DNA from: an uncultured Carnobacterium sp. | GTDB lineage: Bacteria > Bacillota > Bacilli > Lactobacillales > Aerococcaceae | NCBI GenBank assembly: GCA_937923125.1 | Contig: CALALK010000191.1 | Location: 1-6,452 of the forward strand | Length of the DNA stretch: 6,452 nucleotides | Reading direction: 5' to 3' | Made by a program: the position numbers and the translations under genes | The notes under the pieces: generated by a model | Database searches by the model: none | What the model was told of the DNA's origin: nothing | Seen by the model: the letters and a program-made list of their open reading frames with translations, nothing else | Part shown: positions 1-6,018 of the stretch, in pieces | Numbering within the stretch: position 1 is the first letter of the stretch | Layout: each line of letters starts with the position of its first letter

Positions 1-464
1 CAAAAATTAAAGATGCTTCCGTAGAATTAGTGGCATGGAATAAAATGCGTTTGAATATTGAAGAGAATCCAGCGGTTGGATATTACCAAAGTGATGATAA
101 AACTTTTGAGCTGTTAGCAGATGGTCAAATCATCGAAGTGGAAAATGATGCAGCGACAAAAGATTATCCTGTATTATCGATGTTTACAGATGATACACAA
201 TACAAGGCGCTTGCCAAGCAATTGGAGAAAGTTCCTGCGAGTGTCATTCGTGAAATCGTAGAAATTCAATATCCAAACGATAATAAAAATCATCAAAAAA
301 TTTATTTGAAGATGAAAGATGGTAATCGTGTCATCGGAAATCTGAAAGATATTGGAGATAAATTAGGGTATTATCCATCAATTACGAAACAATTGAATGG
401 GAAAAAAGGAACTGTAGATATGGAAGTAGGAATCTATTTTACACCAGATACGACAGTTCAATAA
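1..464 (+). CDS. divIB: Cell division protein DivIB/FtsQ, C-terminal part (5' end outside window)
   Basis: This is the 3' part of a gene whose frame is open to the left edge; the first complete codon begins at base 3 and 153 codons plus TAA are present. The GTG at 30 is internal, because the residues before it (KIKDASVEL) continue the family alignment. DivIB is a bitopic membrane protein that works outside the membrane in the DivIB-DivIC-FtsL subcomplex, which regulates septal peptidoglycan synthesis. The visible part covers the end of the POTRA domain (KIKDASVELVAWNKMRLNIEENPAVGYY) and the following beta domain. Family landmarks are the L..G..IE strand, DGNRVIGNL, LGYYPSI, and the closing GTVDMEVGIYFTP. 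The N-terminal cytoplasmic tail and membrane helix lie upstream and cannot be assessed. The position directly before ftsA matches the usual Firmicute dcw order. Assignment is by pattern and context, and I am confident in it. Confidence 0.9.
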   Translation, partial: KIKDASVELVAWNKMRLNIEENPAVGYYQSDDKTFELLADGQIIEVENDAATKDYPVLSMFTDDTQYKALAKQLEKVPASVIREIVEIQYPNDNKNHQKIYLKMKDGNRVIGNLKDIGDKLGYYPSITKQLNGKKGTVDMEVGIYFTPDTTVQ

Positions 465-490
465 AAAAGTCTTAAAACTCGCTCATATGT

Positions 491-520
491 TTTTTTAAGT
501 GAAGAAAATTATGTTAAAAT
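491..520 (+). promoter_or_regulatory. Candidate sigma-A promoter for ftsA-ftsZ (extended -10)
   Basis: The 129-base divIB-ftsA gap contains TGTTAAAAT, an extended -10 (TGn plus TAAAAT at 515-520). A poor T-rich -35 (TTTTTA at 492-497) sits 17 bases upstream. The start point would be near 527, giving a leader of about 67 bases. Extended -10 promoters tolerate weak -35 boxes, and a promoter upstream of ftsA is common in Firmicutes. The region is very AT-rich, so a chance match is possible and the call is moderate. Confidence 0.4.
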
Positions 521-576
521 ATAGGGAGTATCACTTATAAATTAACTTTAAAAAATGAAATAGAAATGAATCGTAT

Positions 577-582
577 AGGAGG
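577..582 (+). promoter_or_regulatory. Ribosome binding site fixing the GTG start of ftsA
   Basis: A perfect AGGAGG lies 11 bases before the GTG at 594. An in-frame TAG at 576-578 rules out any start further upstream, and no ATG occurs in frame between that stop and the GTG. This makes GTG the start of ftsA. Confidence 0.85.
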
Positions 583-593
583 TTTCAATAAAC

Positions 594-1922
594 GTGAAAA
601 ATCAGGGAATTTATGTGAGTTTAGATATTGGAACCACTTCAATAAAGGTTGTAGTAGCTGAGTATGTCAGAGGGCAATTAAATATTATTGGAGTCGGCAA
701 TGAAAAATCAGAAGGATTAAGCCGTGGAGTCATCGTTGATATTGACGAAACAGTTGAATCTATTCGTAAAGCAGTTCGTCAAGCAGAACAAAAATCAAAC
801 ATCCAAATTAAAGATGTGATTGTGGGAATCCCAAGTAATCAAATCTCAATTGAACCTTGTCACGGTATGATTGCCGTATCAAGTGAAAATAGAGAAATTA
901 CAGATGTGGATGTATACAATGTGATTTCAGCAGCAAAAGTTCGTTCAGTAGCACCTGAACGTGAAATCATCTCTGTGATTCCAGAAGAATTTATCGTAGA
1001 TGGATTTGATGGAATTAAAGACCCACGCGGAATGATTGGTGTTCGTCTTGAATTGTTTGCGAGCATGATTACCGGTCCTAAGACGATCGTACATAATATT
1101 AAACGTTGTATTGACAAAGCTGGCTTAAATATCGAAGAAATGGTCATCCAACCATTAGCGATTAGCCAAGTAGCATTAACACCAGGTGAAAGAGAATTTG
1201 GTACTGTCCTTATCGATATGGGTGGTGGACAAACAAGTGCTTCAGTAATGCACGATAACCAATTAAAATTCTCATTCGTGGACCAAGAAGGTGGAGATTT
1301 CGTATCCAAAGATATCTCAATTATCTTGAATGCAAGCTTTGAAAATGCAGAACGTATTAAACGTGAATACGGATATGCAATTTCATCAGAAACTAGTGCG
1401 GATGAATTCTTCCCAGTAGAAACAATTGGTAAGAAGGATCCAGTCAAAGTAGATGAACATTACTTATCAGAAATCATCGAAGCACGTGTGGTTCAAACCT
1501 TTGAAACTGTAAAACGTGCACTAGACCAAGTGGAAGCTTTAAAACTTCCAGGAGGAATCGTGTTAACAGGTGGAGCTTCTTCACTTGCAGGAGTTCAAGA
1601 GTTAGCACAAGAAATTTTCGGAGTACAAGTGAAAACTTATATTCCAGAGCAAATGGGAATGAGAAATCCTATTTACGCAACAAGTATGGGGTTAATCAAA
1701 TACGCTGCAAGCTTAGATGATGTTCACCGTATTGCTCAAAAAGGTAAACCAGTAACGGAACCACGCCCAGTACAAAGCACACCACAAAGTGCTCCTGTAC
1801 AAGTGCAACCAACGGCTCCTGTTCAACAACCACAAGAGTATGAACAAGAACCAACTGGTGAAGAGCAAGGGTTTGGAGCGAAAGTGAAGAACTTCTTTAA
1901 AATGTTTATTGACGAAAATTAA
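594..1922 (+). CDS. ftsA: Cell division protein FtsA (actin-like FtsZ membrane tether)
   Basis: FtsA is an actin-fold ATPase that polymerises on the inner face of the membrane, anchors FtsZ and recruits late divisome proteins. The 442-residue product shows phosphate-1 DIGTTS (11-16), an SHS2/1C subdomain at roughly 85-165 (family position), phosphate-2 DMGGGQTS (208-215) and the adenosine motif LTGGASS (324-330). A proline/glutamine-rich linker covers about 385-425, and the C-terminal amphipathic membrane-targeting helix GFGAKVKNFFKMFIDEN is at 426-442. Length is usual for Firmicutes. The GTG start has AGGAGG 11 bases upstream, and an in-frame stop just before it excludes a longer form. Downstream, ftsZ begins after 24 bases and is almost certainly cotranscribed. 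Transcription may start from the extended -10 promoter in the upstream gap, with read-through from the dcw genes before it. No key residue appears to be missing. Confidence 0.97.
   Translation: MKNQGIYVSLDIGTTSIKVVVAEYVRGQLNIIGVGNEKSEGLSRGVIVDIDETVESIRKAVRQAEQKSNIQIKDVIVGIPSNQISIEPCHGMIAVSSENREITDVDVYNVISAAKVRSVAPEREIISVIPEEFIVDGFDGIKDPRGMIGVRLELFASMITGPKTIVHNIKRCIDKAGLNIEEMVIQPLAISQVALTPGEREFGTVLIDMGGGQTSASVMHDNQLKFSFVDQEGGDFVSKDISIILNASFENAERIKREYGYAISSETSADEFFPVETIGKKDPVKVDEHYLSEIIEARVVQTFETVKRALDQVEALKLPGGIVLTGGASSLAGVQELAQEIFGVQVKTYIPEQMGMRNPIYATSMGLIKYAASLDDVHRIAQKGKPVTEPRPVQSTPQSAPVQVQPTAPVQQPQEYEQEPTGEEQGFGAKVKNFFKMFIDEN
1791..1838 (+). repeat. Imperfect 24-base tandem duplication in the FtsA linker
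   Basis: Two adjacent 24-base units begin with GCTCCTGT at 1791 and 1815 and encode APVQVQPT and APVQQPQE. They match at about two thirds of bases by hand count. They lie in the disordered proline/glutamine-rich linker before the membrane helix, where copy changes would alter tether length without touching the fold. Confidence 0.5.
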
Positions 1923-1946
1923 GATGAGAACCAAGGAGGAAATATA

Positions 1947-3236
1947 ATGGATTTCGAATTCGATACAAATTTAGATGGCGCAGTCATTAAAGTCATTGGT
2001 GTTGGTGGTGCTGGTAACAACGCTGTTAACCGTATGATTTCAGAAGGAGTACAAGGTGTAGAGTTCATCGTAGCAAACACTGATACTCAAGCATTAAGAA
2101 ACTCAGAAGCAGAAACTAAAATTCAATTAGGACCAAAACTTACTAAAGGTTTAGGTGCAGGTTCATTACCTGAAATCGGTCTTAAAGCAGCTGAAGAAAG
2201 TGAAGAACAAATTCGCGAAGCTTTAGTTGGAGCAGACTTAATCTTCGTTACTGCTGGTATGGGTGGCGGTACTGGTACAGGTGCTGCACCAGTTGTTGCT
2301 CGTATTGCAAAAGAATTAGGTGCATTAACAGTGGGTGTTGTTACACGTCCATTTAGCTTCGAAGGACCAAAACGTGGTCGTTATGCTGCAGAAGGTGTTG
2401 CACAATTAAAAGCAAACGTAGATACATTAGTAACAATTTCAAATAACCGTTTATTAGAAATCGTTGATAAAAAGACTCCTATGTTAGAAGCTTTCCGTGA
2501 AGCAGATAACGTATTACGTCAAGGGGTACAAGGAATCTCTGACTTAATCACTGCACCAGGTTACGTAAACTTGGACTTCGCTGACGTGAAGACAGTGATG
2601 AAAGATCAAGGTTCAGCATTAATGGGTATTGGTGTTGCAAGTGGTGAAAACCGTACTGCAGAAGCTACGAAGAAAGCTATTTCTTCACCATTATTAGAAG
2701 TATCTATCGATGGAGCAGAACAAATCCTATTAAACATCACTGGTGGCTCTGACTTAACATTATTCGAAGCGCAAGATGCTTCAGATATCGTTGCAGCAGC
2801 TTCAACAAGTGAAGTAAACATTATCTTCGGTACTTCTATCAATGAAAACTTAGGTGATGAAGTAATCGTTACTGTTATCGCAACAGGAATTGACGAGGAG
2901 CGTAAGCACGAAAAAAAGTCAGTAGCACGCGCTAATCGTTCACCATTTGCGAATAGCACAGCAACTCGCAAAGATTTAGGAAATAACCCTCAAACTTTCC
3001 AAGAAAAACAAGTTCCTTCAAAACCACAACCAGTGGAAGAAAAGAAAGTTGAAAAAGACTTGTTTGGAGATTGGGATATCCGTCGCGAAACAACTGTACG
3101 TGATACTACTTCTTCAACAGAAGCAGATTCACCATTCGCACAAAGTAATTTTGTGGAAGCTCCAGCAGAGCCAAAACAAGCTGAAAATGATGGATTAGAT
3201 ACTCCGCCATTCTTCAGAAAAAGAAACAGAAATTAA
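1947..3236 (+). CDS. ftsZ: Cell division protein FtsZ (tubulin-like GTPase)
   Basis: FtsZ is the GTPase whose filaments form the Z-ring and direct septal wall synthesis. The 429-residue product has the N-terminal nucleotide loop [13 protein letters not shown], the tubulin signature GGGTGTG (106-112), and the T7 synergy loop NLDFAD (208-213), with D210 and D213 completing the GTPase site of the neighbouring subunit. A disordered linker spans roughly 318-412. The conserved C-terminal peptide [12 protein letters not shown] (418-429) binds FtsA and SepF. The ATG has AAGGAGG seven bases upstream (1933-1939). Codon choice looks strongly biased and repetitive compared with ylmE and ylmH, as expected for an abundant protein. 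The stop TAA overlaps the ylmE ATG by one base. The linker holds the protein's only tryptophan, in [10 protein letters not shown] (372-381), and two SPFA[NQ]S motifs (332-337 and 395-400). Confidence 0.99.
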   Translation: MDFEFDTNLDGAVIKVIGVGGAGNNAVNRMISEGVQGVEFIVANTDTQALRNSEAETKIQLGPKLTKGLGAGSLPEIGLKAAEESEEQIREALVGADLIFVTAGMGGGTGTGAAPVVARIAKELGALTVGVVTRPFSFEGPKRGRYAAEGVAQLKANVDTLVTISNNRLLEIVDKKTPMLEAFREADNVLRQGVQGISDLITAPGYVNLDFADVKTVMKDQGSALMGIGVASGENRTAEATKKAISSPLLEVSIDGAEQILLNITGGSDLTLFEAQDASDIVAAASTSEVNIIFGTSINENLGDEVIVTVIATGIDEERKHEKKSVARANRSPFANSTATRKDLGNNPQTFQEKQVPSKPQPVEEKKVEKDLFGDWDIRRETTVRDTTSSTEADSPFAQSNFVEAPAEPKQAENDGLDTPPFFRKRNRN

Positions 3237-3919
3237 TGAGTATCATTAAACAGAATGTAAGTCGTATTATGAACTTGGTTGCATCTTCTTGTAACCAAGT
3301 TCATAGACTATCTACGGAAGTTTGTCCGATTGTTGTAACGAAAAATCGTACCGCTCGCGAGGTTCAAGAAATGTACGATTTAGGATTTCGACATTTTGCG
3401 GAGAATCGTGTCGAAAAGCTATTAGAACGACAAGAACAATTTCCACAAGAGGACATCATCTGGCATTTAATCGGGCCACTCCAAAAACGAAAAGTGAAGC
3501 AAATCGTGAATCGTATCGATTTATTTCATGCTATTGACCGTCTTTCGATTATGGATGAGATTGAAAAACGTCTCGAGCACCCGTTAGATTGTATGCTAGA
3601 AATTAATGTTTCTGGGGAAGAATCTAAGCATGGATTCACACCCGAAGAGGCACTGGATGCTTATAGAGCAAGCGAGCAATATGAAAAGATTCGTATTGTT
3701 GGTTTGATGACGATGGCACCATTTGACGCAAGCGATGAAGAAATTCGCTTCTTTTTTTCGCGTTTAGCACAAATTGCTAAAACAATAGAAAAAGAAGAAG
3801 GATTAGAAGTACCGTTATACCTCAGCATGGGGATGAGCGGAGACTTTGAAACTGCGATTGAATGTGGTGCGACGCATATTCGAATTGGTACAAGCTGGTT
3901 TGAAAGGGAGGAAGATTAA
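3236..3919 (+). CDS. ylmE: YggS/YlmE-family pyridoxal-phosphate homeostasis protein
   Basis: The 227-residue product is a YggS/PROSC-type PLP-binding barrel, a family linked to pyridoxal-phosphate homeostasis with no confirmed catalytic activity. Landmarks are the presumed PLP lysine K36 in VVTKNR, AENR (55-58; GENR in most relatives), WHLIGPLQKRK (76-86), EINVSGEESKHGF, GLMTMAPF, and the phosphate-binding C-terminal SMGMSGD (197-203) and IRIGTS (215-220). Length matches B. subtilis YlmE (about 230). The start was chosen because [11 protein letters not shown] aligns with the family N-terminus. It overlaps the ftsZ stop as TAATG and has no recognisable SD, only an A/G-rich stretch, so translation probably depends on ribosomes finishing ftsZ. 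Codons 11-24 contain a long RNA hairpin. The gene sits between ftsZ and sepF, as in other Lactobacillales. Confidence 0.93.
   Translation: MSIIKQNVSRIMNLVASSCNQVHRLSTEVCPIVVTKNRTAREVQEMYDLGFRHFAENRVEKLLERQEQFPQEDIIWHLIGPLQKRKVKQIVNRIDLFHAIDRLSIMDEIEKRLEHPLDCMLEINVSGEESKHGFTPEEALDAYRASEQYEKIRIVGLMTMAPFDASDEEIRFFFSRLAQIAKTIEKEEGLEVPLYLSMGMSGDFETAIECGATHIRIGTSWFEREED
3267..3306 (+). other. Long perfect RNA hairpin inside the 5' end of ylmE
   Basis: Bases 3268-3280 (TATGAACTTGGTT) and 3293-3305 (AACCAAGTTCATA) are exact reverse complements, giving 13 Watson-Crick pairs. Pairing continues inward with G3281-U3292, C3282-G3291 and A3283-U3290, leaving the six-base loop TCTTCT (3284-3289). U3267-G3306 closes the outside, for 17 pairs in all. 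It lies 30 bases after the ftsZ stop and covers ylmE codons 11-24. No T-run follows, so it is not an ordinary intrinsic terminator. The pairing is directly visible; any function (mRNA processing, 3'-end protection or translational control) is inference. Confidence 0.75.
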
Positions 3920-4365
3920 TGGGATTCATGAATAGTTTAAAAAACTTCTTAAGTCCAGAAGGTGACTACTACGAAGAAGACAATCAAATGGATTACTATG
4001 AAGAACCTGTAACACAGACAGCTCCAGAAACACGTTCAAGAAATACGTCAAATGTTGTTCCATTCCAAAGTCCTGGAGTGAAGAAAACATCTAAGATTTA
4101 TGTAATGGAACCAAGCGTGTATTCTGAAGCGGAACGCATTGCAGATGCCCTTTTAAAGGGAGAAGCTGTGCTGATTAACTTTAAACGTATGGAACCAAAA
4201 GATGCTAAACGCGTCATTGATTTTGTAGTCGGTGTGGCGTATGCTATTAATGGAGACGTACAAAAGGTGAGAGATGAAATTTTTATCTGTTCGCCTGCGA
4301 ATTTCCAAGTACAAGGAAATTTTGATGACGAGATGGTTGAAACATTCCGTCATAGCGAATTTTAG
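3919..4365 (+). CDS. sepF: Cell division protein SepF
   Basis: SepF (YlmF) is a membrane-binding FtsZ partner that forms arcs or rings, bundles FtsZ filaments and serves as an alternative membrane anchor beside FtsA. The 148-residue product is close to B. subtilis SepF (151). It has an N-terminal amphipathic membrane helix (MGFMNSLKNFLS, 1-12), an acidic, tyrosine-rich flexible region (about 13-50), and the C-terminal SepF core (about 58-135). The core includes KIYVMEPSVYSEAERIADAL, AVLINFKRM, AKRVIDFVVG, YAINGDVQKV with the conserved glycine G112, and EIFICSP with F122. The ATG overlaps the ylmE stop by one base (TAATG). Unlike ylmE it has a good SD, GGGAGG at 3906-3911 inside the end of ylmE, so it can be initiated independently as well as by coupling. 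Confidence 0.97.
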   Translation: MGFMNSLKNFLSPEGDYYEEDNQMDYYEEPVTQTAPETRSRNTSNVVPFQSPGVKKTSKIYVMEPSVYSEAERIADALLKGEAVLINFKRMEPKDAKRVIDFVVGVAYAINGDVQKVRDEIFICSPANFQVQGNFDDEMVETFRHSEF

Positions 4366-4370
4366 AGGAG
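4366..4370 (+). promoter_or_regulatory. Ribosome binding site supporting the GTG start of ylmG
   Basis: AGGAG begins at the base after the sepF stop and lies 11 bases before GTG 4382. A TAA in the ylmG frame at 4379-4381, directly before the GTG, excludes any longer version of the protein. Confidence 0.7.
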
Positions 4371-4381
4371 TGTTAGTTTAA

Positions 4382-4648
4382 GTGGGTTTAGATATTATTA
4401 GACTTATAACAACAGTAGCAGGAATTTATCAATTTATGTTAATACTGTATGGATTAAATATTTATTGGAGATTATATCTTCCAATGTTCTTTGCGGACTT
4501 ATTAGATGCTTGTTGCCGTCCGTATGTATCATTATTCAAAAATGTACGATTTGGAAAATATAGTTTAGCATTAGTAACTTCAATTTTAACGATTTACGTT
4601 GCTGCAGCAGTATTAGTATTTATTGTCGCAAAAATTTTTGGAGTATAA
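4382..4648 (+). CDS. ylmG: YggT-family membrane protein YlmG
   Basis: This 88-residue integral membrane protein has two predicted hydrophobic helices (about 8-28 and 61-84) joined by a loop containing CRPYVSLFKN. That loop corresponds to the family's conserved proline-tyrosine region near the second helix. The length is typical of YlmG (about 90). YggT-family proteins are associated with membrane and cell-shape or division phenotypes in several bacteria and plastids, but the molecular function is not established. The GTG start is fixed by an in-frame TAA immediately upstream and by AGGAG at 4366-4370. The gene lies 16 bases after sepF and 3 bases before ylmH, the usual place in the Firmicute cluster. 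Sequence conservation in this family is low, so the call rests on topology, length and context together. Confidence 0.88.
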   Translation: MGLDIIRLITTVAGIYQFMLILYGLNIYWRLYLPMFFADLLDACCRPYVSLFKNVRFGKYSLALVTSILTIYVAAAVLVFIVAKIFGV

Positions 4649-4651
4649 AAA

Positions 4652-5443
4652 ATGGGAAATGGTGTAGAACAACACTTTAGAAAAGAAGAAATCTCTTTTT
4701 TAAAACAAGTGGAAGAATGGGTAGAAGAAGTACGTTTGCAGTATGCGCCTGTATTGACGAATTATCTTGATCCACGCCAACAGTTTATTGTGGAGGCGAT
4801 TGTGGGCCAATTTGACGATGTTCGTTATTTTTTTGATGGCGGGTATATTGATGCTGAACGGAAACGTTGTATGATTTGTCCGGAATATTATGAGCCAACT
4901 TCAGAGGATTTTGAAAATGCTCTATTTCATATTCAATATCCGAAGAAATTTGCGACACTTGGGCATGGCAAAATTCTAGGTTCACTCATGAGTCTTGGTT
5001 TTGACCGTAGCCTGATTGGCGATATTATTTCAAACGGAGAAGACTGGCAATTATTCTGTGCTCAAAATATGAAGGAGTATATCAGACAACAGCTAGAAAA
5101 AATTGGGAAAGTTGCTGTAAGATTAGAGGAAGTAGACTATACGAAATTAATTGTGCCGGTGGACCATTGGACTGCGGTACAAACAGTCGTTAGTTCGCTT
5201 CGACTCGATACGGTCATTGCTTCCGTATTTAATGTGTCAAGACAGCGTTCAAAAGAAATGATTGAAAGTGGTAAAGTAAAGGTCAATTGGACTGAAGAAA
5301 ACAGACCTGACTTTATGCTGGAAATTTTAGATATTGTATCCATTCGTGGATACGGTCGCCTTCAAATTCAAAAGATTGAAGGGCGTACAAAGAAAGATAA
5401 GATTAAAGTAGAACTAGGATTATTAGAAAAGAATAAAAAATAA
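4652..5443 (+). CDS. ylmH: S4-domain RNA-binding protein YlmH
   Basis: The 263-residue product (B. subtilis YlmH is about 257) has an N-terminal YlmH-type region with YLDPRQQFI and LGHGKILGSLMSLGFDRSLIGDI, and a C-terminal S4 RNA-binding domain at about 183-243 (LRLDTVIASVFNVSRQRSKE followed by MIESGKVKVN). A lysine-rich tail follows. In B. subtilis, YlmH has been reported to bind stalled large ribosomal subunits and to take part in ribosome-associated quality control; carrying that role over here is inference from family membership. The ATG lies 3 bases after the ylmG stop, with GGAG (4640-4643) inside the end of ylmG as a modest SD, suggesting coupled translation. Codon use looks less biased than in ftsZ or divIVA, consistent with lower expression. 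Confidence 0.94.
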   Translation: MGNGVEQHFRKEEISFLKQVEEWVEEVRLQYAPVLTNYLDPRQQFIVEAIVGQFDDVRYFFDGGYIDAERKRCMICPEYYEPTSEDFENALFHIQYPKKFATLGHGKILGSLMSLGFDRSLIGDIISNGEDWQLFCAQNMKEYIRQQLEKIGKVAVRLEEVDYTKLIVPVDHWTAVQTVVSSLRLDTVIASVFNVSRQRSKEMIESGKVKVNWTEENRPDFMLEILDIVSIRGYGRLQIQKIEGRTKKDKIKVELGLLEKNKK

Positions 5444-5457
5444 AGGAGATTTTTTCA

Positions 5458-6012
5458 ATGGCAATTACACCAAACGATATTCATAACAAAGATTTTTCAA
5501 CAAAATTCAAAGGCTTCGACCCAGAAGAAGTAAACGACTTCTTGGAAGAAGTAAAGAAAGAATTAGAAACGTTAATTCGTGATAATAAAGATTTAGAAAA
5601 ACGTGTAAAATTCAACGAAGAAAAAGTAGAATACTTTAATTCGATTCAAGAAACATTGAATAAATCAATCCTTGTTGCACAAGAAGCAGCAGATCGTTTA
5701 CGCGAAAATGCACGTAAAGATGCTGAAATTATCGTATTTGAAGCAGAAAAAGCAGCGCAAGCAATGTTAAAAGAAGCTGCTGAAAAAGCAACTGAAATTA
5801 ACCGTGAAACAGATTTAATTAAGAAAGAAACACGTATTTTCCGTCAACGTCTTCAAATCTTAACACAAACACAATTAGAAATGATTAAAAATGAAGAGTG
5901 GGATATTGTATTAAATACGCCAACTCACATCGAAGTGACACCACCATCTCTTGATGCCATCATCAAAGAACGTGTTAAAAAATCTGAAAACGAAGAATCA
6001 AAAGAGCAATAA
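5458..6012 (+). CDS. divIVA: Cell division/polarity protein DivIVA
   Basis: DivIVA is a coiled-coil scaffold that binds negatively curved membrane at septum and poles and recruits division, wall and chromosome-segregation partners. The 184-residue product begins MAITPNDIHNKDFSTKFKGF, the classic lipid-binding N-terminal domain. The membrane-inserting F17 is kept, and the following basic residue is K18 where B. subtilis has R18, a conservative change. The N-terminal coiled coil follows from about 22 to 60, then the ETLNKSILVAQEAAD block and a long second coiled coil to about residue 140. A conserved NEEWD segment and a charged tail (ERVKKSENEESKEQ) end the protein. It is about 20 residues longer than the B. 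subtilis protein, with the extra length at the C-terminus. AAAGGAG (5442-5448) overlaps the ylmH stop and lies nine bases before the ATG. A hairpin terminator follows the gene. Confidence 0.97.
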   Translation: MAITPNDIHNKDFSTKFKGFDPEEVNDFLEEVKKELETLIRDNKDLEKRVKFNEEKVEYFNSIQETLNKSILVAQEAADRLRENARKDAEIIVFEAEKAAQAMLKEAAEKATEINRETDLIKKETRIFRQRLQILTQTQLEMIKNEEWDIVLNTPTHIEVTPPSLDAIIKERVKKSENEESKEQ

Positions 6013-6018
6013 TTGTGG

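Noticed and set aside
471..499. CTTAAAA/TTTTAAG inverted repeat followed by Ts, as a divIB terminator
   Set aside because: The stem is seven pairs with a single G-C and a 15-base loop, and the Ts are part of the stem instead of a trailing tract. It is too weak for a terminator.
567..656. A 29-codon reading frame from ATG 567 overlapping the start of ftsA in another frame
   Set aside because: It has no SD of its own, contains the ftsA SD, and its product shows no recognisable features.
860..1447. Long antisense open frame across ftsA
   Set aside because: It is a reverse-strand shadow of ftsA with no SD, no known motif and an implausible composition. Similar minus-strand frames elsewhere in the window are also shadows.
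1540..1560. TGGAAG/CTTCCA six-base inverted repeat within ftsA
   Set aside because: Six pairs with an eight-base loop are expected several times by chance in a window of this length, and there is no positional reason for function.
1943..1948. A perfect TATAAT overlapping the ftsZ start codon, with TTGACG at 1909-1914
   Set aside because: The spacing between the boxes is 28 bases, far too long for one promoter, and transcription would begin inside ftsZ. It is an accident of the SD spacer followed by ATG.
5376..5403. Possible divIVA promoter, TTGAAG with TAAGAT at 16-base spacing
   Set aside because: Both boxes match only four of six positions and the region is AT-rich coding sequence, so a match of this quality is expected by chance. 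It is not strong enough to annotate.
5951..5966. TTGATG/CATCAA six-base inverted repeat near the end of divIVA
   Set aside because: It is short and has no T-run. The true terminator is the GC-rich hairpin after the stop codon.
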